Below, in pieces: positions 1 through 7,452 of a DNA stretch of 13,785 nt. This stretch comes from JANNXY01 sp031409775. Lineage in GTDB: Bacteria > Patescibacteriota > Minisyncoccia > Phycocordibacterales > CAIZIN01. The stretch spans positions 1 to 13,785 of the forward strand of contig JANNXY010000027.1 in the NCBI GenBank assembly GCA_031409775.1, written 5' to 3'. Every line of letters begins with the position of its first letter. Within the stretch, counting starts at the first letter, position 1. Both the position numbers and the translations under genes were made by a program. The notes under the pieces are model-generated. The model was not told where the DNA came from. It did no database searches and saw only the letters and a list, made by a program, of their open reading frames with translations.

Positions 1-324
1 CCGAGGCGCATTGTATCACTTCCCCACGCAATCGGGGCGTACGGAGAGGTTCAGAGCCACCACGCGCTCCGCGCGTGCGATTAGTAGCTTTCGTCAGGGT
101 TCAATTCAAAATACATTCGAACTTCGTTCAATACACACCGCTTGAACACCGTGAAAGCGGAACGAGCCGTGCTGGGTGGCACGGCGTGGGAGATTCGAAA
201 GCCGGAACAGCTCGGCTGCGAGGCGGGGTAGCGGAATCCGCCAGCCGGCGGATATCCGTGACCGAATCCCCGTCTCCGCATAATCCCCTTGCAAATTTCT
301 CACACAGGAGTACATTGAATATAA
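1..324. other. GC-rich hairpin-rich stretch, no recognised gene
   Basis: No coding sequence could be supported here. Open frames exist on both strands, but their translations are low-complexity, rich in Arg/Ser/Pro, and resemble no family I know. The stretch is clearly richer in GC than recG and holds four short perfect stems: 61-67/71-77 (7 bp, 3-nt loop), 166-172/179-185 (7 bp), 200-204/213-217 (5 bp) and 236-242/247-253 (7 bp, 4-nt loop). None is followed by a T-run, so they are not ordinary terminators. It could be the 3' part of a structured RNA, a palindromic repeat cluster, or the tail of a gene that starts outside the window. I did not match it to RNase P, 6S, SRP or rRNA. Confidence 0.4.
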
Positions 325-423
325 ATGAAAATAGCTCTGTCTCTATCTAATCTCTTAATTGTGTTGGAGGGATTGTGGGAAGGAATTGTAGATTTCATCA
401 AAGGCAACAAGGAAGCCGATTAG
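325..423 (+). CDS. possible 32-aa small protein
   Basis: A short frame starts with ATG and ends with TAG directly in front of a terminator. Its product begins MKIALSLSNLLIVLEGLWEG and ends in a charged tail, KGNKEAD. The leucine-rich first half followed by a polar tail could be an amphipathic or membrane-associated small protein. An AGGAG motif lies at 306-310, but 14 nt before the ATG is longer than usual for a ribosome binding site. The position between an AGGAG and a terminator suggests a small independent transcript. No family is recognised, and the frame may be chance. Confidence 0.3.
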   Translation: MKIALSLSNLLIVLEGLWEGIVDFIKGNKEAD

Positions 424-451
424 CCTGCCAAGTTATTGTTGGGCTTTTTTT
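422..451 (+). terminator. rho-independent terminator before recG
   Basis: The stem has two blocks, AGC (422-424) with GCT (443-445) and CCAA (428-431) with TTGG (439-442). There is a 3-nt bulge on the left side and a 7-nt loop. A run of seven T ends at 451. It would stop plus-strand transcription coming from the 1-423 region, and it abuts the -10 box of recG. Confidence 0.6.
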
Positions 452-454
452 ATG

Positions 455-460
455 TATAAT
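455..460 (+). promoter_or_regulatory. -10 box of recG (leaderless start)
   Basis: A perfect TATAAT ends 6 nt before the ATG at 467, so transcription should begin at or within a nucleotide or so of the start codon. A weak -35 candidate, TTATTG at 433-438, lies 16 bp upstream. There is no room for a Shine-Dalgarno sequence, which argues for a leaderless mRNA and for the 467 start. Confidence 0.6.
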
Positions 461-466
461 AAGCCA

Positions 467-2662
467 ATGAATTTCAAACTCGAAGAAATAGCTCGAGTAA
501 GTGAGGGCCATAGAGCAGCGCTAAAGAAACTCAAGATTTCTACAGTACTAGACCTGCTCTACTACTTCCCCGTCCGCTATGGTGACACGAGCACCGCAAC
601 AACTATTGATAAGCTAGTGAGTGGAGCGCATGTTGCAATATTTGGAAGAATTATAAAAGCATCTACCAAGAAAGCATTCCGAAGTAACATGCCCATGGCA
701 GAAGCAGTGGTAGAAGACGATACCGGCAAGGTCAAATGTATATGGTTCAACCAAGCCTACATCGCCAAGATGTATACAGAAGGTAGTCTAGTCAAGATCG
801 AGGGAGTGATTTCTGCAAGAGGTAAAGACAAAGATGAACTATATTTCTCCAACCCCCACATCGAGTCCGTCGCCAGAGTCCCTGATGCAATAGGTGATTC
901 ATTATTTGTAGATGGTGGAAAGGAATCAGAGCCTCCCTACCCGATCTATAGAGAAAGCAAAGGTATCACATCCAACTGGATCTATCATACTCTACAGAAA
1001 ATATTCAAAGATGAGAATTATGAGAAGCTACAGGATCCGATACCGGAATCAATTCTTACCAAATATAATTTACCAAGCCTGAAAACCGCTTTGGTATGGA
1101 TTCATGCTCCGAGGAATCTCAAACATGCCGAAGCGGCTCGCAAGAGATTTGCATTCGAAGAAATATTCCTACTCCAGCTCGAGCGTCAGATGGAGCGTAA
1201 TGCAGTGATGCAATTCAAGCCTTATGTAGTAGATATCCCACAGGAAACTATAGATACATTTACTAGCAAATTCCCTTTTGAACTAACCGACGGTCAGAGG
1301 AAAGCCATTACAGATATATTGCGCGACTTCAAGTCCGGCCATCCCATGTCCCGACTCCTGCATGGTGATGTGGGTAGTGGTAAAACTGCTGTAGCTGCAG
1401 CCACAACTTACGCACTCACTATGACCCGCCCCATGAAGGACCGTGACACTCGTCAGTCATTTGGTCATCTACAAACCGCGTATATGGTACCCACAGAGAT
1501 CCTAGCGAAACAGCACTTCGATTCTTTTATCAAATTCTTCCAGCATTTACCTATCAACATCGGCCTCATCACTGGGTCTGGCTGTAGGAAATTCCCTTCG
1601 AAAGTTTCTAGCAACTTCCGCAATGGAAACAATGGCTCGACTGAAATCTCCCGGAACCAGCTGCTCAAATGGGTTGCAAATGGTGAGATACCTATACTTA
1701 TCGGTACGCACGCACTAATCCAGAAATCTGTGATATGGAAGCACCTAGGTTATGTAGTTATAGACGAGCAGCACAGGTTCGGTACAGCTCAGAGGAAGAA
1801 GCTTGTTCGCAAAGATAATTCATTTATGCCTCATCTACTGTCGATGACCGCAACGCCTATCCCCCGCACGCTCGCGCTCACGTTCTATGGCGACCTCGAC
1901 CTCACAGTACTAGACGAGATGCCCCACGGTCGCAAGAAAGTGATAACAGGAATAGTATTACCCAAACACCGCGAAGAAGTATACGAAAAGATCCGCAAAG
2001 AAATCCAAGCCGGTCGCCAAGCCTACGTAATCTGCCCCAGGATCGACGAAGCAGACGCAGACAAGTCAGGCTCGCTCAAGCTCAGAAGTGCTGTCGAGGA
2101 AATGAAGAGGCTCAAACGCGATGTGTTCCCTGAATACAATCTAGATGTAATGCATAGTAAAATGACACCCAAAGAAAAGGACCTAGCGATGAAGAAGTTC
2201 TCCTCGGGGGCTACACACATTCTCGTATCTACTTCTGTTGTAGAGGTGGGAGTGAGCGTAGAGAACGCTACCGTGATGCTCATCGAGGGTGCAGAGAGGT
2301 TCGGTCTGGCACAGCTCCACCAACTACGCGGTCGTGTGGTACGATCGAACCACCAGGCATACTGCTATGTACTCGCTGAGAATAATTCTGATAAGACAGT
2401 GGAGAGACTGAAGGCACTATCTACCGCCAAGAACGGCTTCGAGCTCGCTGAATACGATCTAGCTCTGCGTGGCGCTGGGGCGCTCACTGGTGACAAGCAA
2501 TGGGGTATCACAGACATTGGTATGGAGGCGATACGTAACCTGAGACTCGTTGAGTCTGCCCGTACGGAGGCCAAGATGATCTTACAGTCTGATCCAGACC
2601 TCGCCACTCATCCCCTACTACAAAAGGAACTAGATTCCCGTGGATTATCGCATTTCGAGTAG
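467..2662 (+). CDS. recG: ATP-dependent DNA helicase RecG
   Basis: RecG is a double-stranded DNA translocase that remodels stalled forks and branch-migrates Holliday junctions. The protein is 731 aa. The N-terminal wedge/OB region covers roughly residues 1-210, with the RecG-like YYFPVRYGD segment near residue 35. The helicase core has Walker A GDVGSGKT at 300-307, motif II DEQH at 433-436, TATPIPRTLA just after it, and the C-terminal lobe ending in QLRGRVVRS (motif VI near 622-627). Between motifs I and II sits an insertion containing GSGCRKFPSKV, which I associate with Patescibacteria RecG (recalled, not searched). An in-frame ATG at 452 precedes the -10 box, so 467 is preferred. Motif VI reads GRVVRS where GRVGRG or GRVGRS is usual. 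Confidence 0.95.
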   Translation: MNFKLEEIARVSEGHRAALKKLKISTVLDLLYYFPVRYGDTSTATTIDKLVSGAHVAIFGRIIKASTKKAFRSNMPMAEAVVEDDTGKVKCIWFNQAYIAKMYTEGSLVKIEGVISARGKDKDELYFSNPHIESVARVPDAIGDSLFVDGGKESEPPYPIYRESKGITSNWIYHTLQKIFKDENYEKLQDPIPESILTKYNLPSLKTALVWIHAPRNLKHAEAARKRFAFEEIFLLQLERQMERNAVMQFKPYVVDIPQETIDTFTSKFPFELTDGQRKAITDILRDFKSGHPMSRLLHGDVGSGKTAVAAATTYALTMTRPMKDRDTRQSFGHLQTAYMVPTEILAKQHFDSFIKFFQHLPINIGLITGSGCRKFPSKVSSNFRNGNNGSTEISRNQLLKWVANGEIPILIGTHALIQKSVIWKHLGYVVIDEQHRFGTAQRKKLVRKDNSFMPHLLSMTATPIPRTLALTFYGDLDLTVLDEMPHGRKKVITGIVLPKHREEVYEKIRKEIQAGRQAYVICPRIDEADADKSGSLKLRSAVEEMKRLKRDVFPEYNLDVMHSKMTPKEKDLAMKKFSSGATHILVSTSVVEVGVSVENATVMLIEGAERFGLAQLHQLRGRVVRSNHQAYCYVLAENNSDKTVERLKALSTAKNGFELAEYDLALRGAGALTGDKQWGITDIGMEAIRNLRLVESARTEAKMILQSDPDLATHPLLQKELDSRGLSHFE

Positions 2663-2667
2663 ACCTC

Positions 2668-2696
2668 TTCACTTTATCCCAATATAAAGCTAATAT
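2668..2696 (+). promoter_or_regulatory. promoter of tRNA-Ile
   Basis: TTCACT (2668-2673) and TAATAT (2691-2696) are separated by exactly 17 bp. The tRNA 5' end lies 9 nt after the -10 box. This fits a sigma-70 type promoter giving a very short precursor leader. It begins only 5 nt after the recG stop codon. Confidence 0.55.
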
Positions 2697-2705
2697 GTAA
2701 CCACC

Positions 2706-2778
2706 GCACGCATAGCTCAGTTGGTAGAGCAGGCGTCTTATACACGCCCGGTCCTAGGTTCGAGTCCTAGTGCGTGCA
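2706..2778 (+). tRNA. tRNA-Ile (anticodon UAU)
   Basis: All arms fold without gaps: acceptor GCACGCA/TGCGTGC, D stem GCTC/GAGC with loop AGTTGGTA, anticodon stem GGCGT/ACGCC, a 5-nt variable loop, T stem CTAGG/CCTAG with loop TTCGAGT, and discriminator A. The anticodon loop CTTATAC puts TAT at 2739-2741, which reads the isoleucine codon AUA. CCA is not encoded and must be added by a nucleotidyltransferase. Most bacteria read AUA with a CAU tRNA modified to lysidine by TilS, so a UAU gene is unusual. Confidence 0.93.
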
Positions 2779-2780
2779 CA

Positions 2781-2809
2781 TTGACAATTTCCCCAATTTC
2801 ATGTAAATA
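2781..2809 (+). promoter_or_regulatory. possible promoter for the 2885 gene
   Basis: A consensus -35 TTGACA (2781-2786) is followed after 17 bp by TAAATA (2804-2809), a poor -10. It would give a leader of about 70 nt. A second TTGACA at 2855-2860 has no usable -10 before the ATG. No Shine-Dalgarno motif is seen ahead of 2885. Confidence 0.3.
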
Positions 2810-2884
2810 TAGATACAGAATAAAAAGATACAACCATATCCAAAACATAGTAAATTGACATAGAAACCTTCACCCACAATAACA

Positions 2885-3601
2885 ATGAAGCCACAATTCA
2901 TCATCGTAGCTATTTGGAGCATCTTGCTCTGTCTGCTACCAGGTACATCTAATGCCGAAATCGGCGTGATCAAGTCTGATAGGGATTCCTACGAAGGATA
3001 CATCCTATCCATTGCCAGGAAAAATAGAGTCGCAAAACCTTTAGGGACAATCAAGAAATCAGTCGAGGCTCAACCAGAAATTCGTACCACAATCGCGCAC
3101 AAAGGTGACAAATTCGAATACAAATTCGACGGCAATATCTACACTATCACATTGGAAAAACAAGTGATTTATGGGCCAGTAGAAGCACCGAAGTTAGAAA
3201 AATTACAGAGAGCAGATATCGCACCCCCTCTCGTAGTCCAAACATTACCAGTTGAAATAGGAACGACAGAACCCACCCTAACCGAACCAGAAATTCTCAA
3301 ATCTAAAACTTCACCAACGGTATCAACAAGAGCGATCGAAATAACGATGTCGCCACAAAAACCTCCCTCTCCGTCAAAAATCAGCGCAATACAGATAGTA
3401 AAACCTACACCAAAAACCTTGACCAAACCCTCCTATCATCCACCAGCTAGAGATCACGCATACCAACAACATGGATCCGTCACATATTTAATGACATGGG
3501 CGGGAATAATAACTTCCTTAATAGGTTCTGCGATAGGATGGTACACAAAACCCTGGAAAAATCTATGCATTGAATGGGCTCAAAAAGTATCTAGTGAGTA
3601 A
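2885..3601 (+). CDS. secreted, C-terminally anchored protein of unknown function
   Basis: The 238-aa product starts with Lys followed by a long hydrophobic stretch ending in GTSNA|E near residue 24, a clear Sec signal peptide with an AxA-like cleavage site. Residues about 25-105 form a small globular region containing GDKFEYKFDGNIYTI, probably beta-rich. Residues 110-195 are a linker rich in Pro, Thr, Lys and Ser. A hydrophobic segment near 200-220 (YLMTWAGIITSLIGSAIGWY) is followed by a short amphipathic tail. The layout suggests a protein exported and held in the membrane by its C-terminus, with the globular part outside the cell. No enzyme motif is seen and the family is not recognised. 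The gene stands alone between the tRNA and a strong terminator. Confidence 0.7.
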   Translation: MKPQFIIVAIWSILLCLLPGTSNAEIGVIKSDRDSYEGYILSIARKNRVAKPLGTIKKSVEAQPEIRTTIAHKGDKFEYKFDGNIYTITLEKQVIYGPVEAPKLEKLQRADIAPPLVVQTLPVEIGTTEPTLTEPEILKSKTSPTVSTRAIEITMSPQKPPSPSKISAIQIVKPTPKTLTKPSYHPPARDHAYQQHGSVTYLMTWAGIITSLIGSAIGWYTKPWKNLCIEWAQKVSSE

Positions 3602-3602
3602 G

Positions 3603-3633
3603 CCCTGCGCAAATAAATTGCGTGGGGATTTTT
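3603..3633 (+). terminator. rho-independent terminator after the 2885 gene
   Basis: The 10-bp stem CCCTGCGCAA/TTGCGTGGGG (3603-3612/3618-3627, two G-U pairs) has a 5-nt loop and is followed by TTTTT at 3629-3633. It begins one base after the stop codon and also separates this gene from the convergent one that ends at 3636. Confidence 0.8.
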
Positions 3634-3635
3634 AA

Positions 3636-4757
3636 TTAATGAATCGAAATAACTTCGTCTGTATCATCACGATACACATGTACCCCGTCCTGAAGTGATG
3701 CTTCTATCTCTATTGTATAATGCCCTACACCCAGATTAGAAATATTTACAGAGGCAGAACCTGTATTAGGTGTTCCATTTACGAGAATCATCTTGCTCGG
3801 GGAGATAGTCTTGCGACCTGCAGGATATGTGACCTTCCTCGCATATATCGTGACAGATGCAGTCTCTGGAATTCCCGAAGTCTCCCAACTAACAGTGTTT
3901 CTTGGTATCGCAATATACCACCTAGAATCTGCATTTGGTGACTTCACTTTTATGGTAGGTGACGTTACTGTTGTAGGACTTGTTACAGTATCTGACCATG
4001 CAGCTCGAGCAATAGTGAATTCATCGCTCGAATCGCGAATAAGATAAGAATCCTTTACAGCGCTTACGTTGAGTATGTATTTACCTGCTGGGATGCCGGC
4101 AAGTTTGGAAGCCTTTACAACCATAGCACTGTCGTTATTTTCTTTGCTTGCTACAGGATAAGTCTGGCGAGTTTCGGTACTAATGAGCGAGAAATTAAGC
4201 TTGATATCTGTATTTCCATTGGTAGTCCAAAGTATCATCTGGTCCTCACCACGAGTCCAACCTGACGGAGTAATGATGCTAACAAATGGGAGTGTGCTGG
4301 TCGCTAGGGGTGTCGTACTGGCTCGTGCAGTGATCAGTATCGGGTAGTCCGCAGTATCTGTGATGCGACGCGCATTACCATCAGGCGAAACTCTGGCAAC
4401 TAAGTTGAAGTAGCCTCGGGGTAAATTGCGAGGAATAGTGACGCGGAAATTGGTAGTGCTCCCTGTAAATTTAGCAGAATCGAGTAGCACTGTTAGTGGT
4501 AAGTTGGTTCTAGTATCGATAAGTGCGCGAGTAGAGGTGCTCGAAGTTGATACAAGTGTTAGATTGATCGGTAAGTCCTTCATCTTAGATCCCGCCACGC
4601 TTACTTTGTAGGTTTCACCTGCTTTCCAGACTATACCCTGACGATTAGGGGTAATGATTTGGATTTGCGAGCTAGTTGCGGCACAAGTTACAACTGGTAA
4701 GGCCATGATGCTCATGGCAACTACAGCCATAAGTCTTTTTAAATTTGTATATTCCAT
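3636..4757 (-). CDS. exported protein with Ig-like / Kre9-KNH-type repeats
   Basis: The 373-aa product begins MEYTNLKRLMAVVAMSIMAL and has a signal peptide ending in VTCA|A near residue 27. The rest is Ser/Thr-rich and shows three beta-sandwich-like units, each opening with an aromatic/Gly pattern: IQIITPNRQGIVWKAGETY, FVSIITPSGWTRGEDQMILW, and IKVKSPNADSRWYIAIPRN. Each unit runs to a segment such as PRGYFNLVARV, PAGKYILNVSA or GVGHYTIEIEA. This spacing matches the Kre9/KNH or Ser-Thr-rich surface-domain pattern. A cell-surface binding or structural role is inferred; no catalytic residues are visible. The longer frame starting at 4793 overlaps ftsH, and the 4757 ATG sits 6 nt behind a good -10 box, so it is preferred. 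Confidence 0.75.
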   Translation of the reverse strand: MEYTNLKRLMAVVAMSIMALPVVTCAATSSQIQIITPNRQGIVWKAGETYKVSVAGSKMKDLPINLTLVSTSSTSTRALIDTRTNLPLTVLLDSAKFTGSTTNFRVTIPRNLPRGYFNLVARVSPDGNARRITDTADYPILITARASTTPLATSTLPFVSIITPSGWTRGEDQMILWTTNGNTDIKLNFSLISTETRQTYPVASKENNDSAMVVKASKLAGIPAGKYILNVSAVKDSYLIRDSSDEFTIARAAWSDTVTSPTTVTSPTIKVKSPNADSRWYIAIPRNTVSWETSGIPETASVTIYARKVTYPAGRKTISPSKMILVNGTPNTGSASVNISNLGVGHYTIEIEASLQDGVHVYRDDTDEVISIH

Positions 4758-4763
4758 ATAGAC

Positions 4764-4772
4764 ACTATAACA
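4764..4772 (-). promoter_or_regulatory. extended -10 promoter of the 3636-4757 gene
   Basis: Read on the minus strand this is TGT-TATAGT, an extended -10 element. It ends 6 nt before the ATG at 4757, again predicting a leaderless transcript. It lies in the 19-nt gap after the ftsH stop codon, so this gene can be expressed separately from ftsH. Confidence 0.55.
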
Positions 4773-4776
4773 TATT

Positions 4777-6690
4777 TTATGTCTGATGTTCAATGTCCTG
4801 CTTCTTCTTTAGGGCTATGCCGTGCGCAATGATGATGCTTTCGTATTCGTCCCTCTCTATCGTCTCAGCTTCTACCAATCGCTTGGTGATAGCAACCAAA
4901 GCAGCTTTATGGGTAGCAATGACTTCGGTGGCTCTAGAAATCCCCTGATCTATAAGCTTCTTCACCTCCTCATCTACTTGGGCACTTAGCCTTTCTGACA
5001 GCGAATTATCTTCGACACCTTTCCCAAACATCGCTTTCCCACCGCTACCTTCTAATGCCACAGGACCGATCACATCTGACATACCGAACCTAGTAACCAT
5101 GTCGCGAGCTAGAGCCGATACGACTTGCAAGTCATTTGATGGTCCGGTGGTGATATCTCCAAATATCATTTTCTCTGTCACATAACCTCCGAGAGTCACG
5201 GCGATGTCATCGAGAAACTCCTTGCGACTCTGCATTTTTCGATCATCAAGCGGCAAATGAAGTGTGTACCCTGCAGCTCGTCCACGGGCTATTATAGAAA
5301 TCTTGTGCACTGGGTCTGCGTATGGCAGTACTGATGCGACTATCGCATGACCTGCTTCGTGGTAGGCCGTGATCTCCTTTTCCTTTTTTGAAAGTACATG
5401 GCTCTTGCGCTCGGGACCGAGCATAACCTTTTCTATCGAGCGTATTAAATCATACTGGGCGAGCTTGGTACGGTCTTCACGAGCTGCGAGAATCGCAGCT
5501 TCGTTCATAAGTGAGTATAGATCCGCTCCAGAGAATCCAGGAGTTCGTTCAGCTATCACCTTGATGCGGACATCTTCACCCAGAGGCTTACCCTTGCTCT
5601 GAACCTCAAGTATAGCCTCGCGATCGCCTCTATCTGGTAAGTCTATGGTCACTCTTCGGTCGAACCTACCGGGACGAAGTATGGCAGGATCGAGCACGTC
5701 TGGTCTGTTGGTAGCTGCCATCACGATCACTTTCTCGGTAGGCTCGAAGCCATCCATTTCGACGAGTATCTGGTTCAGCGTCTGTTCTCTCTCGTCATTG
5801 CCTCCACCCATACCAGCCCCACGTGTCCGTCCGACTGCGTCTATCTCATCGATAAATATAATAGCTGGGGCACTCTGCTTGGCAAGCATAAACAGATCCC
5901 GCACACGTGATGCTCCGACACCTACAAACATCTCGACGAATTCTGATCCAGAGATAGAGAAGAACGCCACACCCGCCTCTCCAGCAGTGGCGCGAGCGAG
6001 CAAGGTCTTGCCTGTTCCTGGTGCGCCCATAAGGAGGATGCCCTTTGGAATACTGGCACCGATATCTAGAAACTTCTTGGGGTTTTTCAGAAAGTCTACA
6101 ATTTCGGAAAGCTCTTCTTTGGCTTCCTTGGCCCCCGCCACGTCTGCAAATGTTACTCGTTGTTTCTTGTCGCCCGGCGATATCATGCGGGCTTTGCTCT
6201 GGCCAAACGTGAGAGCCTGCATCCCAGAGCCCTTTACCTGTCTAGTGAGGTACCAGATAAAAAATCCCACAAAGAGTAGTGGTAACAGAAACGGCAAGAG
6301 CGCTCCTATCCAATAAATAAACCCTGAAGGCTCTTTGATCTCAATGTTGATCCCTGTAAGCATCTCTGGGGCTACACCGTAGTTTGATAATGTATCAGTA
6401 ATCGAGCTCTCGACTTCTTTCTTGGAAATACCAACAACAGAGCTTGTTGCTCCAGAGAGAGGCTTGTAGGTGATCTCTAGCTTCTCGCCCTCGACAGATA
6501 TTTTCTCTACCAAGCCGGATTTAATGTCAGTTGCCAGAGCAGATAGCGAGACGTCTTTAGTCTCCTTTATCCTGTTTTCAAATATAGAAAATACAGCCAA
6601 TATCAAAACAAGTACCAGAAGCGCGTTGATTATCGTCTTCCATATCCCCTGCCCTGGCATATTATTTTTTGCTTTAGACTTATCTTTCAT
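4777..6690 (-). CDS. ftsH: ATP-dependent zinc metalloprotease FtsH
   Basis: FtsH is the membrane-anchored AAA+ protease that degrades misassembled membrane proteins and short-lived regulators. At 637 aa it has the usual length. Transmembrane segments lie at about 19-38 and 126-148 with an extracytoplasmic domain between. Walker A GAPGTGKT is at 222-229, Walker B IIFIDEID at 277-284, and the second region of homology ATNRPDVLDPAILRPGRFDRR starts near 326. The zinc site HEAGH is at 444-448, with the third ligand probably Asp520 in GPSND. The pore motif FVG at 251-257 (FVEMFVG) is intact. Its ATG overlaps the TGA of mntA (ATGA), so translation is probably coupled. The spacer upstream has only a weak purine-rich stretch. 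Confidence 0.97.
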   Translation of the reverse strand: MKDKSKAKNNMPGQGIWKTIINALLVLVLILAVFSIFENRIKETKDVSLSALATDIKSGLVEKISVEGEKLEITYKPLSGATSSVVGISKKEVESSITDTLSNYGVAPEMLTGINIEIKEPSGFIYWIGALLPFLLPLLFVGFFIWYLTRQVKGSGMQALTFGQSKARMISPGDKKQRVTFADVAGAKEAKEELSEIVDFLKNPKKFLDIGASIPKGILLMGAPGTGKTLLARATAGEAGVAFFSISGSEFVEMFVGVGASRVRDLFMLAKQSAPAIIFIDEIDAVGRTRGAGMGGGNDEREQTLNQILVEMDGFEPTEKVIVMAATNRPDVLDPAILRPGRFDRRVTIDLPDRGDREAILEVQSKGKPLGEDVRIKVIAERTPGFSGADLYSLMNEAAILAAREDRTKLAQYDLIRSIEKVMLGPERKSHVLSKKEKEITAYHEAGHAIVASVLPYADPVHKISIIARGRAAGYTLHLPLDDRKMQSRKEFLDDIAVTLGGYVTEKMIFGDITTGPSNDLQVVSALARDMVTRFGMSDVIGPVALEGSGGKAMFGKGVEDNSLSERLSAQVDEEVKKLIDQGISRATEVIATHKAALVAITKRLVEAETIERDEYESIIIAHGIALKKKQDIEHQT

Positions 6691-6980
6691 TTTATTTCTT
6701 CTATTTTACTTTTTGCAATTTTTTTAAATTCATCTCCAACACTCTGCAAGTCAACAATATCTATACTATAAAGGCTTGGTATTGCATCGATTCTAGACTT
6801 TATCTTGTACATAATGTCTTTCGGTACTAAATCCGGTCCATCAAAACCAACATCCAAGTCAGAAGTTTTGGAATAATTACCCACAATCCTAGAACCGAAA
6901 AAGAATGCGCTATAATCACCCGATTTCAACTCCTCCTTTATAATTTCTCTTACTTGTTCTTTTACTTCTTCAATTTCCAT
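6687..6980 (-). CDS. mntA: MntA-like nucleotidyltransferase antitoxin (MNT)
   Basis: This minimal nucleotidyltransferase is 97 aa. The family signature GS-x10-DxD is exact: Gly29-Ser30, then Asp41 and Asp43 in SDLDVGF, with a candidate third acidic residue at Asp74 or Asp77 (SIDIVDL). In characterised HepT-MntA pairs, such as the Shewanella one, MntA transfers AMP to a tyrosine next to the HepT active site and thereby blocks the toxin. Its gene overlaps hepT by 19 nt upstream and the ftsH start by 4 nt downstream, so all three are likely on one transcript. The gene symbol is by family analogy. Confidence 0.87.
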   Translation of the reverse strand: MEIEEVKEQVREIIKEELKSGDYSAFFFGSRIVGNYSKTSDLDVGFDGPDLVPKDIMYKIKSRIDAIPSLYSIDIVDLQSVGDEFKKIAKSKIEEIK

Positions 6981-7354
6981 AGTAAATTTTCTAAACTTAA
7001 GGCAATGCCGGGTAATTCTCCTATCACGTTCTCCGCAAATGTTTCGTCATATGCATGCGAAGTCTCATTTCTCATATCTGTCATCGTAAGCCAGATAGAA
7101 TCATTTTCTATAATCCCTTGCTTGAATGCTTCTTGGAATACCTTTTTTGGAGAATTCGCCTCGACTCCGTATTCAGCACGAAGCACTTCCTTGAGTGCTT
7201 TCCAGCATAGATCGAAAGATATCTCAAACCTCTGAATGGCTGAGTCACGAAAAATAACCCTGTTCTCGCCGGAAGTTTCGATCTTTTCAAGTACCTCCTT
7301 GAGATTGTTTACAGTTTTTTCAAATTGATTTATTTGGGCCTGATCTTTGGTCAT
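6962..7354 (-). CDS. hepT: HepT-like HEPN toxin (RNase)
   Basis: The 130-aa, all-helical protein belongs to the HI0074/HepT family, long annotated as nucleotidyltransferase substrate-binding protein. The sequence RDSAIQRFEISFDLCWKALK near residues 36-55 is typical. The catalytic HEPN motif Rx4HxY is complete: Arg95, His100 and Tyr102 in RNETSHAYD. Family members cleave RNA (tRNA in the studied case) unless AMPylated on that tyrosine by MntA. An upstream extension of the frame to 7456 would read through a terminator hairpin, so it is rejected. ATG 7354 is preferred over ATG 7363 because it lies 7 nt after an extended -10 box. Confidence 0.87.
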   Translation of the reverse strand: MTKDQAQINQFEKTVNNLKEVLEKIETSGENRVIFRDSAIQRFEISFDLCWKALKEVLRAEYGVEANSPKKVFQEAFKQGIIENDSIWLTMTDMRNETSHAYDETFAENVIGELPGIALSLENLLWKLKK

Positions 7355-7361
7355 AATTACC

Positions 7362-7370
7362 ATATTATCA
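7362..7370 (-). promoter_or_regulatory. extended -10 promoter of hepT-mntA-ftsH
   Basis: On the minus strand the sequence is TGA-TAATAT, ending 7 nt before the hepT ATG at 7354. It would drive hepT, mntA and probably ftsH. No convincing -35 is seen, as is common for extended -10 promoters. Confidence 0.45.
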
Positions 7371-7390
7371 TTATTTAAAGCTTTTTTCCA

Positions 7391-7430
7391 CAAAAGAAAA
7401 AGCGCGCAACCGGGGAGGTCTGCGCGCTTT
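7391..7430 (-). terminator. rho-independent terminator of the 7453-7713 gene
   Basis: The perfect 10-bp stem (7399-7408/7421-7430, core AGCGCGCA/TGCGCGCT) has a 12-nt loop. On the minus strand it is followed by TTTTCTTTTG-type sequence (7400-7391). It lies 22 bp after the stop codon and separates this gene from the hepT promoter. Confidence 0.8.
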
Positions 7431-7452
7431 ATTTGAAACCTTAACCAAAAAA

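Noticed and set aside
75..350. 91-codon plus-strand frame and its minus-strand counterparts (81-281, 106-315)
   Set aside because: Low-complexity translations in a hairpin-rich GC stretch, no start signals, no family resemblance, and frames on both strands are open equally.
452..466. Five-codon extension of RecG from ATG 452
   Set aside because: This ATG lies just upstream of the TATAAT box, so it would not be in the mRNA from that promoter; the 467 start matches usual RecG N-termini.
2855..2883. Promoter from the second TTGACA (2855-2860)
   Set aside because: A -10 at the right spacing would overlap the start codon region of the 2885 gene and no good hexamer is there.
5645..6316. 223-codon frame antisense to ftsH
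   Set aside because: Shadow of a highly conserved gene; composition is Ser/Pro-rich antisense of AAA+ codons and there is no start signal.
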